From SLLW01 sp964388615 (GTDB lineage: Bacteria > Bacteroidota > Rhodothermia > Balneolales > Natronogracilivirgulaceae), in assembly GCA_964388615.1 (NCBI GenBank), contig CAYMBG010000008.1:1-44550 (forward strand): a stretch of 44,550 nt of DNA, written 5' to 3'. Below are positions 34,703-42,332 of the stretch, one piece after another. The position numbers were made by a program, and so were the translations under genes. Each line of letters begins with the position of its first letter. The stretch's first letter is position 1. Below the pieces are notes generated by a model. That model was not told where the DNA came from, made no database searches, and was given only the letters and a program-made list of their open reading frames with translations.

Positions 34703-35958
34703 TTGTTGATTAATATTTTGGGGTTTATTTCACTTTCCGAAATGGAAATAAATCGGTCCGTGAAATGATTTGACGAGTTTTGGTAATCCATAAAAACCAA
34801 CGGTCGCTCGCCCTCACCGTTTTTGTGCTGATATTCAAAATTTTGTATTACAACAGCGTTTTCATCATACTCCGGAACCAGCTCAACCGAATTACTTAGC
34901 TGTAAATCCTCTGCCCTTTGGACCACCTCCTGTTCGAATACATTTTGTGCAAAAAAAAGTGCGACAAAGCTCAGAACCGCCGCAATTATCGGTGTTGTGA
35001 CCCAACCGGATGCAATTCTTCCAACAGTAGCATAATTAATCCCTGTTCTGCCTTTGGCCAGAGCAACTCCAATAATTGCGCCAATAATAGCCTGTGAGCT
35101 ACTGACGGGTACCAGTGGTAACGCCGGAAGTCCAACGGACAGTAGCAAGCGCTCAATACCCTGTGAAGCAAAAATGAAAAGGACCAATGATTTTGCCAAT
35201 ACAACAATCAATGCCAGCAATGGCGTTAACTTGAATACATCATTCCCCACGGTGGTCATAACTCTGTAGGAATAGGTATAAATACCGACTCCGATAGCCG
35301 CAGAGCCAAGCAGGAATAGTTGTTGTGTTCCTGTGAAATCCGTTATGCCTGCAATGGAAAAAGCCTCGAAGGGGCTTGCAAAAACAAACATTCCCATCAC
35401 ATTCGCAATATTATTGGCCCCCAGACTGTAAGCACCGAAAGCACCCACCACGATCAACCCAATCCGGGTCCAGGCATCCATCTGAAGCATGTGGATTTTG
35501 GCATTCCCAAGAAACCTTTTGGCAAGCAGGTAGAGGATTATAGCAAATATTCCAGCCAGTATAGGTGAAAATATCCAGGTACCGACAATTTCGGCCAACG
35601 CGGTCAGGTCGGTTGGTGAGCCGGTGAAAAAGTTCCAGCCTAATATCGCTCCAACAACAGCTTGTGAAGTAGAAACCGGAAGCTTGGCCCTGGTCATGAG
35701 CGTAACCGTTATACCAGCCGTCAAAGCGACAGTAAATGATCCGGCCAACGCATTTACAGCACCAAGTTGTCCCAGTGTCTCCGTAGCTCCGGCACCACTT
35801 ATCACAGCACCAAGAATCACAAATATCGTAGATACCAGCGCTGCCGTTTTAAAACGGACCATGCGGGTACCAACAGCCGTACCGAATATATTGGCACCAT
35901 CGTTGGCCCCCAAAGACCATCCCAAAAACAAACCACTTATCAGATAAATCAGCTCCAT
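34699..35958 (-). CDS. PiT family inorganic phosphate transporter
   Basis: A 419-residue permease with about 10 membrane helices in two inverted halves. The paired family signatures are visible: 'LGANDGANIFGTAVGTRMV' in the first half (about 16-34) and 'SLGANNIANVMG' in the second (about 178-189), plus 'PVSTSQAVVGAILG' and 'PVSSSQAIIGAIIG'. PiT carriers move metal-phosphate with H+ or Na+ across the inner membrane. A cytoplasmic C-terminal extension of about 65 residues is present. It lies downstream of a DUF47 gene by 16 bases and overlaps the porin start by 4 bases, a Pit-accessory layout. Confidence 0.95.
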   Translation of the reverse strand: MELIYLISGLFLGWSLGANDGANIFGTAVGTRMVRFKTAALVSTIFVILGAVISGAGATETLGQLGAVNALAGSFTVALTAGITVTLMTRAKLPVSTSQAVVGAILGWNFFTGSPTDLTALAEIVGTWIFSPILAGIFAIILYLLAKRFLGNAKIHMLQMDAWTRIGLIVVGAFGAYSLGANNIANVMGMFVFASPFEAFSIAGITDFTGTQQLFLLGSAAIGVGIYTYSYRVMTTVGNDVFKLTPLLALIVVLAKSLVLFIFASQGIERLLLSVGLPALPLVPVSSSQAIIGAIIGVALAKGRTGINYATVGRIASGWVTTPIIAAVLSFVALFFAQNVFEQEVVQRAEDLQLSNSVELVPEYDENAVVIQNFEYQHKNGEGERPLVFMDYQNSSNHFTDRFISISESEINPKILINK

Positions 35959-35974
35959 TAATTAAAACTCCAAA

Positions 35975-36622
35975 TCAGATGTAGCGTTTAATCGCAGCAA
36001 TTGCAAGACGATCGCAGACATCTTCTGCTTCATCAGCAATCTGCTCGATGTTGTGAGCAAAATACCGGAGGTGCATTTTATGACTTAATCGCAAGTTGGT
36101 TCGCTGAAAAAGATCCCTTTTGTATTTCTCTGCAATACGATTGGTTTCTTCCCGGGCAAATTGCACCTGTTTGATATTGTCCCTTACTGCTGACAGATCC
36201 CTGAAATACGCTCTGATCGCTTTCACCATATTTTCGGATGCAAGAATCGCATTTTCGGCCAGGTCATAGTGTAATTCATTCAAATCCTCCAGTGTTTCCG
36301 GTATCTCAACTGAAAACTCCAACAAGGTATCGGTAATAATATTCAGTACGGCATCGGCATGTTCCATCAAACCCAGCACATCACCCCGAAACTCCGGTAT
36401 AAGTGTTCTTAAATAGAGTTTCGTCTCCACATTCCGACGCAACGAATCAGCTTTTTTTTCCAGTGACCTGAGTTCATTTAACCGATCTTCAAACTCCTCC
36501 TTTCGATCATAGAGATAGAAATGCACCCCTTTTTTGAAAAGCAATCCCCCCTCAATGATCATATCGAGGAATTCGTCAATCTCACCTTCGATCTGTTTGT
36601 GTTTAGTAAAAAGCTGAGCCAT
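35975..36622 (-). CDS. DUF47 family PhoU-like Pit accessory protein
   Basis: A 215-residue all-helical protein of the TIGR00153/DUF47 family. Its pattern of helices with conserved acidic and basic clusters ('EEFEDRLNELRSLEKKADSLRR', 'MEHADAVLNIITDTLLEFSVEIPE', 'ISTDLAIAAIKRYI'-like end) resembles PhoU. DUF47 proteins are encoded next to PiT transporters and regulate them. The ATG at 36622 is 41 bases after the SLC13 stop and its stop is 16 bases before the PiT start, so it is part of one transcript. Confidence 0.92.
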   Translation of the reverse strand: MAQLFTKHKQIEGEIDEFLDMIIEGGLLFKKGVHFYLYDRKEEFEDRLNELRSLEKKADSLRRNVETKLYLRTLIPEFRGDVLGLMEHADAVLNIITDTLLEFSVEIPETLEDLNELHYDLAENAILASENMVKAIRAYFRDLSAVRDNIKQVQFAREETNRIAEKYKRDLFQRTNLRLSHKMHLRYFAHNIEQIADEAEDVCDRLAIAAIKRYI

Positions 36623-36663
36623 AATAGTTGCCGTATATTAAATTGGTTATAAAAGTACCCCGA

Positions 36664-38301
36664 TCAAAAAATGCCGAACACCCCGTCAGGAGTGATTCCA
36701 AGCCAGCGATACCAGGTCTCACCCAAAAGAATATTCAGGAAGTAGCCAATAACCATCAGGGTGAATCCAAACTTGAATGCATCTTTCAGGTCATAGCGGT
36801 CCGTTTCATAGAGCAAAGCCGCGGGTTTACTGTTGAAATAGAGTACCCAGACATATTCGATCATAAAAGCCGTAGGTAGTGCCAGGCTAACCACACTGAA
36901 ATCAAAGCGCTGAGCCACCCCTATGGCAATGGGAATAAACAGCATGGTTCGCATGGTTTTGGACTGGAAAACCAGCGCGCTGAAACACATCACACCGGTC
37001 ATCAGCATGTAAATCACCCAAAAGTCGGTTTCTTGTGCAATACCAAGTCCGTCAAAAAAAGCATTTACACTCAAAGACGGGAGATCGGTCTGGTTGAAAC
37101 CGGCACCCAACGTATAAGCTCCGGCCGAGAAAAGCATCAGGTGCCAGGGAATATCCACGTCGTTCCAGGTCACAATTCCATACCTGGGTAGTAGCGCGAC
37201 AATAGCACCTACGAATGCAATCGCAGTTGCACTGACACCGTGAAGACGATCTGTTGCCCATAGCCCAAGAATTGCCAAAAAGATCACAATGGTTTTGATC
37301 TCCTGGTAATCAATTTTCCCCAGTTTATCATACTCCTTTTGCAGGCGCTCCATTCCACCGCTGATCTGGGGAACCTGCTCATCCGGAGTGAGTGGAAAGA
37401 ATATCTTCATGGCCACGATATAGCCAATAAACATCATACCGACCATGGTGGGAAACATGGCGAACATCCAATCAGCGAAATAGATATTGCCGTCGATCGC
37501 CCCGCTGATCAATGCCGCGGCCAGCAAGTTGGCACCAGATCCCGTCACAAATGCCCCTGCACCCAGATTTATATTCAAAAGGTTTTGAAGGACAATACTG
37601 CGGCCGAAGTTGTTTTTCTTACCACCGCCATCCGCCCCGTAAACAGACGCGATTACCATGAAAATCGGCAGTAAAATGGCAGCCTTGGCCGTTGTGGCCG
37701 AAATGAAAGCCGACAACACCGTATTGATAACAATGAAACTTATGAAGATCATGCTGGCATTTTTACCAAACTTCAGTATAAACCACAGGGCAAAACGCTT
37801 CGCAACTCCTGTCGCCACCAACATACTGGCCAGGACAAAAGACATGATATTCAACCACATAACCGGATGCCCCAACTGGGCATAAGCCTCTCTCTCGGGC
37901 AAAACCCCCGTGAGCACCAATGAAATAATCAATATTAATGATACCTGATAATTGGGTATGGTGGCTGTTATCCACAGTATGATGGCTGCCAGAAAGATAC
38001 CCAACATAAAATGATTACTGCGACTGAATTCATCATCACCAATTTCCGCATATAACTCTGCCGCTTGCTCGGATTGTATTTCGACATCCCCAAAAGTCTG
38101 GAGATACGGAACTTCTATAAAAAAGCCGAAAGCAATAAAAGTGATGATCGCAAGCGGAGCGCCAATGGCAGCCATCCATGCTTCCACCTTTGATTTCTTT
38201 CGATTAGGCAGCTTTTCAATCGAATAATTATGCATATCAAGTGGGTCATACGAATTTCCGTCCTGATCCACTTTTATATGCTGTTTCTTTTCTTCCGTCA
38301 T
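36664..38301 (-). CDS. SLC13/DASS family anion:Na+ symporter
   Basis: A 545-residue carrier with a hydrophilic 35-residue N-terminus, then about 12 membrane segments. DASS-type motifs are visible: 'SAFISATTAKAAILLPIFM' (a first Ser-x-Thr loop) and 'VTGSGANLLAAALISG' ending one half. The family moves dicarboxylates, sulfate or, in some members, phosphate with Na+. Its place as first gene of a run with DUF47, PiT and a phosphate porin suggests an inorganic anion, possibly phosphate or sulfate, rather than succinate; this is inference. A large hairpin lies about 65 bases upstream. ATG at 38301 with AGGA one base upstream is weak. Confidence 0.88.
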   Translation of the reverse strand: MTEEKKQHIKVDQDGNSYDPLDMHNYSIEKLPNRKKSKVEAWMAAIGAPLAIITFIAFGFFIEVPYLQTFGDVEIQSEQAAELYAEIGDDEFSRSNHFMLGIFLAAIILWITATIPNYQVSLILIISLVLTGVLPEREAYAQLGHPVMWLNIMSFVLASMLVATGVAKRFALWFILKFGKNASMIFISFIVINTVLSAFISATTAKAAILLPIFMVIASVYGADGGGKKNNFGRSIVLQNLLNINLGAGAFVTGSGANLLAAALISGAIDGNIYFADWMFAMFPTMVGMMFIGYIVAMKIFFPLTPDEQVPQISGGMERLQKEYDKLGKIDYQEIKTIVIFLAILGLWATDRLHGVSATAIAFVGAIVALLPRYGIVTWNDVDIPWHLMLFSAGAYTLGAGFNQTDLPSLSVNAFFDGLGIAQETDFWVIYMLMTGVMCFSALVFQSKTMRTMLFIPIAIGVAQRFDFSVVSLALPTAFMIEYVWVLYFNSKPAALLYETDRYDLKDAFKFGFTLMVIGYFLNILLGETWYRWLGITPDGVFGIF

Positions 38302-38366
38302 ATCCTATACGTTTTTAATCTCTTGTATCAATCGCCTTCCAATGTCCAACTCTTCATTTGGTCTAA

Positions 38367-38415
38367 AATGCAGGCACTAAAACCCTGCCTATTCCAGGGT
38401 TAAAGAGCCTGCATT
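38367..38415 (-). repeat. Long two-helix hairpin between the CYTH and SLC13 genes
   Basis: Outer arms AATGCAGGC (38367-38375) and GCCTGCATT (38407-38415) enclose a symmetrical 5x5 internal loop and an inner stem AACCCTG (38381-38387) / CAGGGTT (38395-38401) with a 7-base loop. On the minus strand only four T follow. It could be a CYTH terminator, an attenuator in the SLC13 leader, or a structured RNA; no family is recognised. Confidence 0.55.
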
Positions 38416-38440
38416 CTACCGCACTCCACCATTGCGCCAA

Positions 38441-38908
38441 TTACCAATTTTTATATGGGTTCTTCATCAACATGGAATTGTAATAGCGCTTGTCTCCGGT
38501 GACTTCCTCACCCAGCCATACCGGTTTTTCAAACTCCTGATCAGGCGCATCCAACTCCACCTCAGCGACAACCAAACCTTCATTATCCCCATAGAACTCA
38601 TCCACTTCCCAAGTGTGATCCCCCTGTTTCACAAGGTATCGGGTCTTATCGATCACGCCGGGTTCACATATTTCCAGCAACTCCTGCACTTCTCCGGGCG
38701 GTATTTCTTTCTCCCACTCGTAACGAGTTGACCCCGAATCATCTCCTATTCCTTTGATCGTGATAAAACCCTTATCTCCTTTTACACGAACCCGTACCGT
38801 CCGCTCCGGGACCGAAGACAAATAACCTTGTGTAATGCGGGTCTGCTTAAAGGCATCTTTCTTATAATCGCCTTCCACCAAAAACTTGCGTTCTGTTTCC
38901 TGAGCCAT
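38441..38908 (-). CDS. CYTH domain protein (triphosphatase-like)
   Basis: A 155-residue single-domain CYTH/TTM protein. The signature ExExK is present as Glu4-x-Glu6-x-Lys8 ('ETERKF'), followed by alternating charged tunnel strands 'TVRVRVKGDKGFITIKG', 'YEWEKEIP', 'KTRYLV', 'WEVDEFYG' and 'AEVEL'. All expected acidic and basic tunnel residues appear in place. Family members hydrolyse inorganic tripolyphosphate, thiamine triphosphate or make cAMP; tripolyphosphatase is most likely for short bacterial forms. An AAGGAG ribosome-binding site lies seven bases before the ATG. The upstream gene at 38926 is 17 bases away, so the two are an operon. Confidence 0.93.
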   Translation of the reverse strand: MAQETERKFLVEGDYKKDAFKQTRITQGYLSSVPERTVRVRVKGDKGFITIKGIGDDSGSTRYEWEKEIPPGEVQELLEICEPGVIDKTRYLVKQGDHTWEVDEFYGDNEGLVVAEVELDAPDQEFEKPVWLGEEVTGDKRYYNSMLMKNPYKNW

Positions 38909-38925
38909 AAATACTCCTTATTTTT

Positions 38926-39573
38926 TTAAGATTCGTTAGCGAGCGGCTTATTGATCATTCCGGTAACCCGTTTGATCGCCTGCAGGTAATTAATGTTTTC
39001 GTTTCCGTCCAGACCGACATCTGAAATTGTTTTCTTTATGTCTTCGATCTCTGTAGACTCGGAGTTTATTGTTGCCACCCTGGCTCCGTTGATCAGCACA
39101 TAACCGTACTCGCAGATAGTATCATTGACCATGTAACCAAACCGCTGCTTTTGTACACGCGCGGATTCCAGCTCCGGATGAGCATCAATCATCGCCAGAA
39201 ATTCTTCAAGGCTGTACTCTTCCTTGGTCAATTCATCCATTTCCACCTGAAATGCCGGTATCACTTCCTGCGTCAAAACCTCTTTTTTCATGGGAAACTC
39301 CCCCTTCATCAGCGGATTCCACTGCTCTAACCCATCCACAGTCTTGACAAATGTCTTGATGTCCATTTTACCATCACGAATTTTCGTGTTGTTGATATCA
39401 TTCGTTCTGGACAAAATGTATATCTCATCGGAATGACGCTCCCATACCTTCTCCGGCACCGGTACAGATAGTCGGGACATGCGATAATGCGCATTATCGA
39501 ACTGCTGACCAAAGGTGCGGAATTCAAATCTTGGTTTGGAGGCTTCTCCGATATTTAGCTGTTCTTTGCTCAT
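38926..39573 (-). CDS. Unknown protein paired with CYTH gene, possible CYTH-like fold
   Basis: A 215-residue soluble protein I cannot assign to a named family. Several stretches resemble CYTH substrate-tunnel strands: 'PRFEFRTFGQQF', 'IYILSRTNDINNTKIRDGKM' (split), 'DIKTFVKTVDGLEQW', 'FGYMVNDTICEYGYVLIN' and 'ARVATINSESTEIED'. The alternating charged 'KIRDGKMDIK' is like the second CYTH strand pair, but the N-terminal ExExK is missing, so any fold call is inference. It is the first gene of a two-gene unit with the CYTH protein (17-base gap). The ATG at 39573 is the only reasonable start. It faces away from the PhnD-kinase operon across 336 bases. Confidence 0.7.
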   Translation of the reverse strand: MSKEQLNIGEASKPRFEFRTFGQQFDNAHYRMSRLSVPVPEKVWERHSDEIYILSRTNDINNTKIRDGKMDIKTFVKTVDGLEQWNPLMKGEFPMKKEVLTQEVIPAFQVEMDELTKEEYSLEEFLAMIDAHPELESARVQKQRFGYMVNDTICEYGYVLINGARVATINSESTEIEDIKKTISDVGLDGNENINYLQAIKRVTGMINKPLANES

Positions 39574-39909
39574 AACATTTCACTTTTTATGGATTCTTTA
39601 TGCTTATTTTTGCAATTATGGATTTGTTTTAATCTTGCAAAGCGCTTTTACAAATAGTATGCCATAATCCCAAAACCCTCTTTAAACACCCCAAAACCAC
39701 AATCTGCCTGATTCCTTAGCTTTTAATGGCTTTCAGCAGCCACCTACCGGCTATTTATCGCCACATAAATGGCTTTTCCCCGCCACTCCTCTTGCAATTC
39801 TCCCCCGATTTCAATAAATACCCCTCTAAACCGGGCTCGTCAAATAAGGAACAGTTTTTGTTGTGAACAGAATACCATACGACATCCATCCAGATATAAG
39901 GCAAACGGA
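39574..39909. other. Divergent regulatory region, CYTH pair / PhnD operon
   Basis: 336 bases without a convincing gene. It holds two direct copies of CCCAAAACC (39669-39677 and 39690-39698) 21 bases apart, two copies of AATGGCTTT (39725-39733 and 39768-39776) 43 bases apart, and the palindrome AAAGCGCTTT (39639-39648). No clear TAnnTTTG or sigma-54 promoter is visible. Confidence 0.45.
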
Positions 39910-40833
39910 ATGATCAAAAAGAGGTTGTTATTCGTACTATCCCTGCTTGTTTTCATACTCACCACGGCTACCATCTTGTTGCATCAGGTGATCCTGGATA
40001 TCAGCAAGCCCCATCCCGTTTCCACTCATACGATTACCAACCAAACTGAAATACCCCTTGATACGGTTCAAATTGGTGTAATATCCCGCTTCCCCACCAA
40101 TATACTTTATCAGGGCTATCAACCTTTGATGGATTTTCTATCCGACCAAACCGATTATTATTTTGAACTGGTCGTCAGCCGCTCCTACGGTGAAACGGTA
40201 CAACAACTTGCCGGATCGGAAGTTGATGCTGCCTTCTTAGGCACATATATCTATCTCATTTCACGCGAAGAATATGACCTGGAACCTATCTTAAAACCTT
40301 TGAATGAAGAAGGAAGCCCTTTCTTCCATTCTGTAATCATCACCCGTGATGATTCGGAAATCCACTCAATCGAAGATCTCAAAGGGAAACGCCTGGCTCT
40401 TCCCTCCCAACTCTCATACTCCGGAAACTGGCTCACAGAACATGATTTTTCCGGGTTTGACTTTGCTTTGGACGAACTGGCGCACATGGCTTATTTTCAA
40501 CATCATCACAACGTCGTGTACGAGGTGATGCGTAACAACTTTGATGCCGGGACCGTTAAGGACCGCGTGGCTGATGAATTTTCAGAACGGGGAGTACGAG
40601 TCATCTACAAATCGGAACCGATTCCCGGTTCTCCAATTGTAGTACGCAGGAATCACAATCATGAAATATCCGAGGCTATTCGCTCGGCACTGCTCCGAAT
40701 CAATCCCGATGATCCGGAATTTTCTGATGCTATTGATCAATGGGACCCCGAGTTTGCCTATGGTTTCTCCAGAGCAGATGCTTCTGACTATGATCACATC
40801 CGTATCGAAAACGCAAACCGGCAGTTGCCATGA
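39910..40833 (+). CDS. Membrane-anchored PhnD-like periplasmic binding protein (sensor component)
   Basis: A 307-residue protein with an uncleaved-looking hydrophobic N-terminus (about 5-28) and a PhnD/SsuA/transferrin-like fold (type 2 periplasmic binding protein) for phosphonate, phosphite or phosphate-like ligands. Visible blocks: 'VQIGVISRFPTNILYQGYQPLMDFLS', split by lobes, 'VDAAFLGTYIYLISREEYDL', 'IHSIEDLKGKRLALPSQLSYSGNW' and 'GSPIVVRRNH'. Unlike transporter PhnD there is no ABC permease or ATPase gene nearby. The stop overlaps the kinase start by 4 bases (ATGA), so it most likely acts as the ligand-sensing subunit of the kinase. The ATG at 39910 was chosen over an in-frame ATG 47 codons upstream because the signal anchor then begins the protein. 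Confidence 0.85.
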   Translation: MIKKRLLFVLSLLVFILTTATILLHQVILDISKPHPVSTHTITNQTEIPLDTVQIGVISRFPTNILYQGYQPLMDFLSDQTDYYFELVVSRSYGETVQQLAGSEVDAAFLGTYIYLISREEYDLEPILKPLNEEGSPFFHSVIITRDDSEIHSIEDLKGKRLALPSQLSYSGNWLTEHDFSGFDFALDELAHMAYFQHHHNVVYEVMRNNFDAGTVKDRVADEFSERGVRVIYKSEPIPGSPIVVRRNHNHEISEAIRSALLRINPDDPEFSDAIDQWDPEFAYGFSRADASDYDHIRIENANRQLP

Positions 40834-42332
40834 AAAAAATATTGAGCTTTTTTCAGCAATGGTATCGCTCCAGTATCAAGCTTCGGATTTTGTCCGTCAC
40901 AGGATTGATAGTTTCACTGCTCATGATCATCATTTCAATCGGCATACTGATGCAATGGAGGAGCCTTATCATTGACCAACAGGAAGCCAATTCCAAAGCC
41001 GTTGCGAATGCCCTCAGTATTCCAGTTATAGAGGCCTTCATCTATGCTGAGCAGGAAGACATTGCCAGTACAGACCTGCTTGAAAGTCACATACAAAACT
41101 TTCTGGATAATGTCGATAACATTCACTACATCTCTATACAAGATACCGATCAGCGAATCATTGCTCACAGTGATCTTAGTCGCTATGACGAATTGATAAC
41201 CGACCCGGATATTTTAGCGGTATTGAACCAATATGAAGTCACTACTTCCATTTTCAAGGATGAAGAGCACGGTTGGGTATTAGAAACATTACAACCTTTG
41301 AGAATCGGAGAAAAAAAATGGGGAAGCCTTCTCTTAGGCTTGGAAGCCGATTCAACTCGTGAAAAAGTCAGCAAAGCCTTTTTCCAACTACTGTTCTTAA
41401 CCGTGGCCGCATTGCTGGTAACACTTGTGTTGATTTATTACTTCATTGACCGAATCATGGCATCGCTGCGTGATTTGGTGGTAGAAGTGGACAAGATCGA
41501 TCTGAATTCTAGCGAACCTATAACAATCAGCAGTGATCACGATGAAATCGGATTCCTTGTGAAACATTTTGATATGCTTAAAAAACGACTTACCCACTCT
41601 CGCAAGGAGTTGGCTGATGCGCAATACCAGGTCTATCAGGCTGAAAAACTCGCTTCCATAGGACGACTGGCATCCGGAGTGGCCCATGAAGTCAATAACC
41701 CACTCAATGGTATGCGATTCTGCGTTTACGGTATACAAAAAGACCCGGAAAATAAACAGCAGACAAAAGAATATCTGACGCTGATCAATGAAGGATTAAC
41801 TCAGATTGAATCAGTGGTGACCAAGCTTCTGGGTTACTCACGTCAGCGTCCCACTACTCCCGAACCGGTTGACCTGAACCGGCAACTTAAAAATGTTCTC
41901 GACCTTCTGGATTATCGTATAAAGGAAAAAAATATACAGGTCAGTATTCAAAACAACTCTGAACTGGGAGTAATTTTTGCCGATCCCAATCTGGTGCAGG
42001 AAATGTTAATGAACTTGCTACTGAACAGCCTGGATGCTGTTGACGATAATGGCAGCATCTCTATCACAATCGGGAAAAAAGATAAGGAGAATCTATTCAT
42101 ATCCATTTATGATAATGGAACCGGTATTTCCGAAGATGAACAAAAGATAATTTTTGAACCGTTTTACTCGACGAAGGAAACCGGCAAAGGAACCGGACTA
42201 GGACTTTCTGTCACACTTGGAATTGTGGAATCTCATAATGGATCCATCTCCATTAACAGTGAATTAGGAACCTATACCGAATTTATCATTACCCTGCCAA
42301 TAGAAAATCATTATGAAAGTATTGATCGTTGA
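40830..42332 (+). CDS. Membrane sensor histidine kinase
   Basis: A 500-residue kinase with membrane helix 1 at about 19-43, a periplasmic region of about 140 residues, helix 2 at 185-207, a HAMP-like linker (207-258), HisKA and HATPase_c. The H-box is 'GVAHEVNNPLNGM' with His286, the N-box 'NLLLNSLDAVDDNG', the G1/G2 boxes 'DNGTGISEDEQKIIFEPFYS' and 'GKGTGLGLSVTLGIVESHNG'. Everything needed for autophosphorylation is there. It is fused by overlaps to the binding protein (4 bases) and to the response regulator (20 bases), which makes the three genes a dedicated sensory operon. Its periplasmic domain resembles a dCache/sCache sensor only loosely. Confidence 0.95.
   Translation: MKKILSFFQQWYRSSIKLRILSVTGLIVSLLMIIISIGILMQWRSLIIDQQEANSKAVANALSIPVIEAFIYAEQEDIASTDLLESHIQNFLDNVDNIHYISIQDTDQRIIAHSDLSRYDELITDPDILAVLNQYEVTTSIFKDEEHGWVLETLQPLRIGEKKWGSLLLGLEADSTREKVSKAFFQLLFLTVAALLVTLVLIYYFIDRIMASLRDLVVEVDKIDLNSSEPITISSDHDEIGFLVKHFDMLKKRLTHSRKELADAQYQVYQAEKLASIGRLASGVAHEVNNPLNGMRFCVYGIQKDPENKQQTKEYLTLINEGLTQIESVVTKLLGYSRQRPTTPEPVDLNRQLKNVLDLLDYRIKEKNIQVSIQNNSELGVIFADPNLVQEMLMNLLLNSLDAVDDNGSISITIGKKDKENLFISIYDNGTGISEDEQKIIFEPFYSTKETGKGTGLGLSVTLGIVESHNGSISINSELGTYTEFIITLPIENHYESIDR

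Noticed and set aside
38361..38440. tRNA or integron attC site in the CYTH/SLC13 spacer
   Set aside because: The hairpin does not form a cloverleaf, lacks a T-arm, and the arms do not fit the attC GTTRRRY / RYYYAAC boxes.
39574..39909. Sigma-54 promoter for the PhnD operon
   Set aside because: Several GG...GC pairs occur, but with 9 rather than 10 bases between them and without the TGGCAC/TTGC context.
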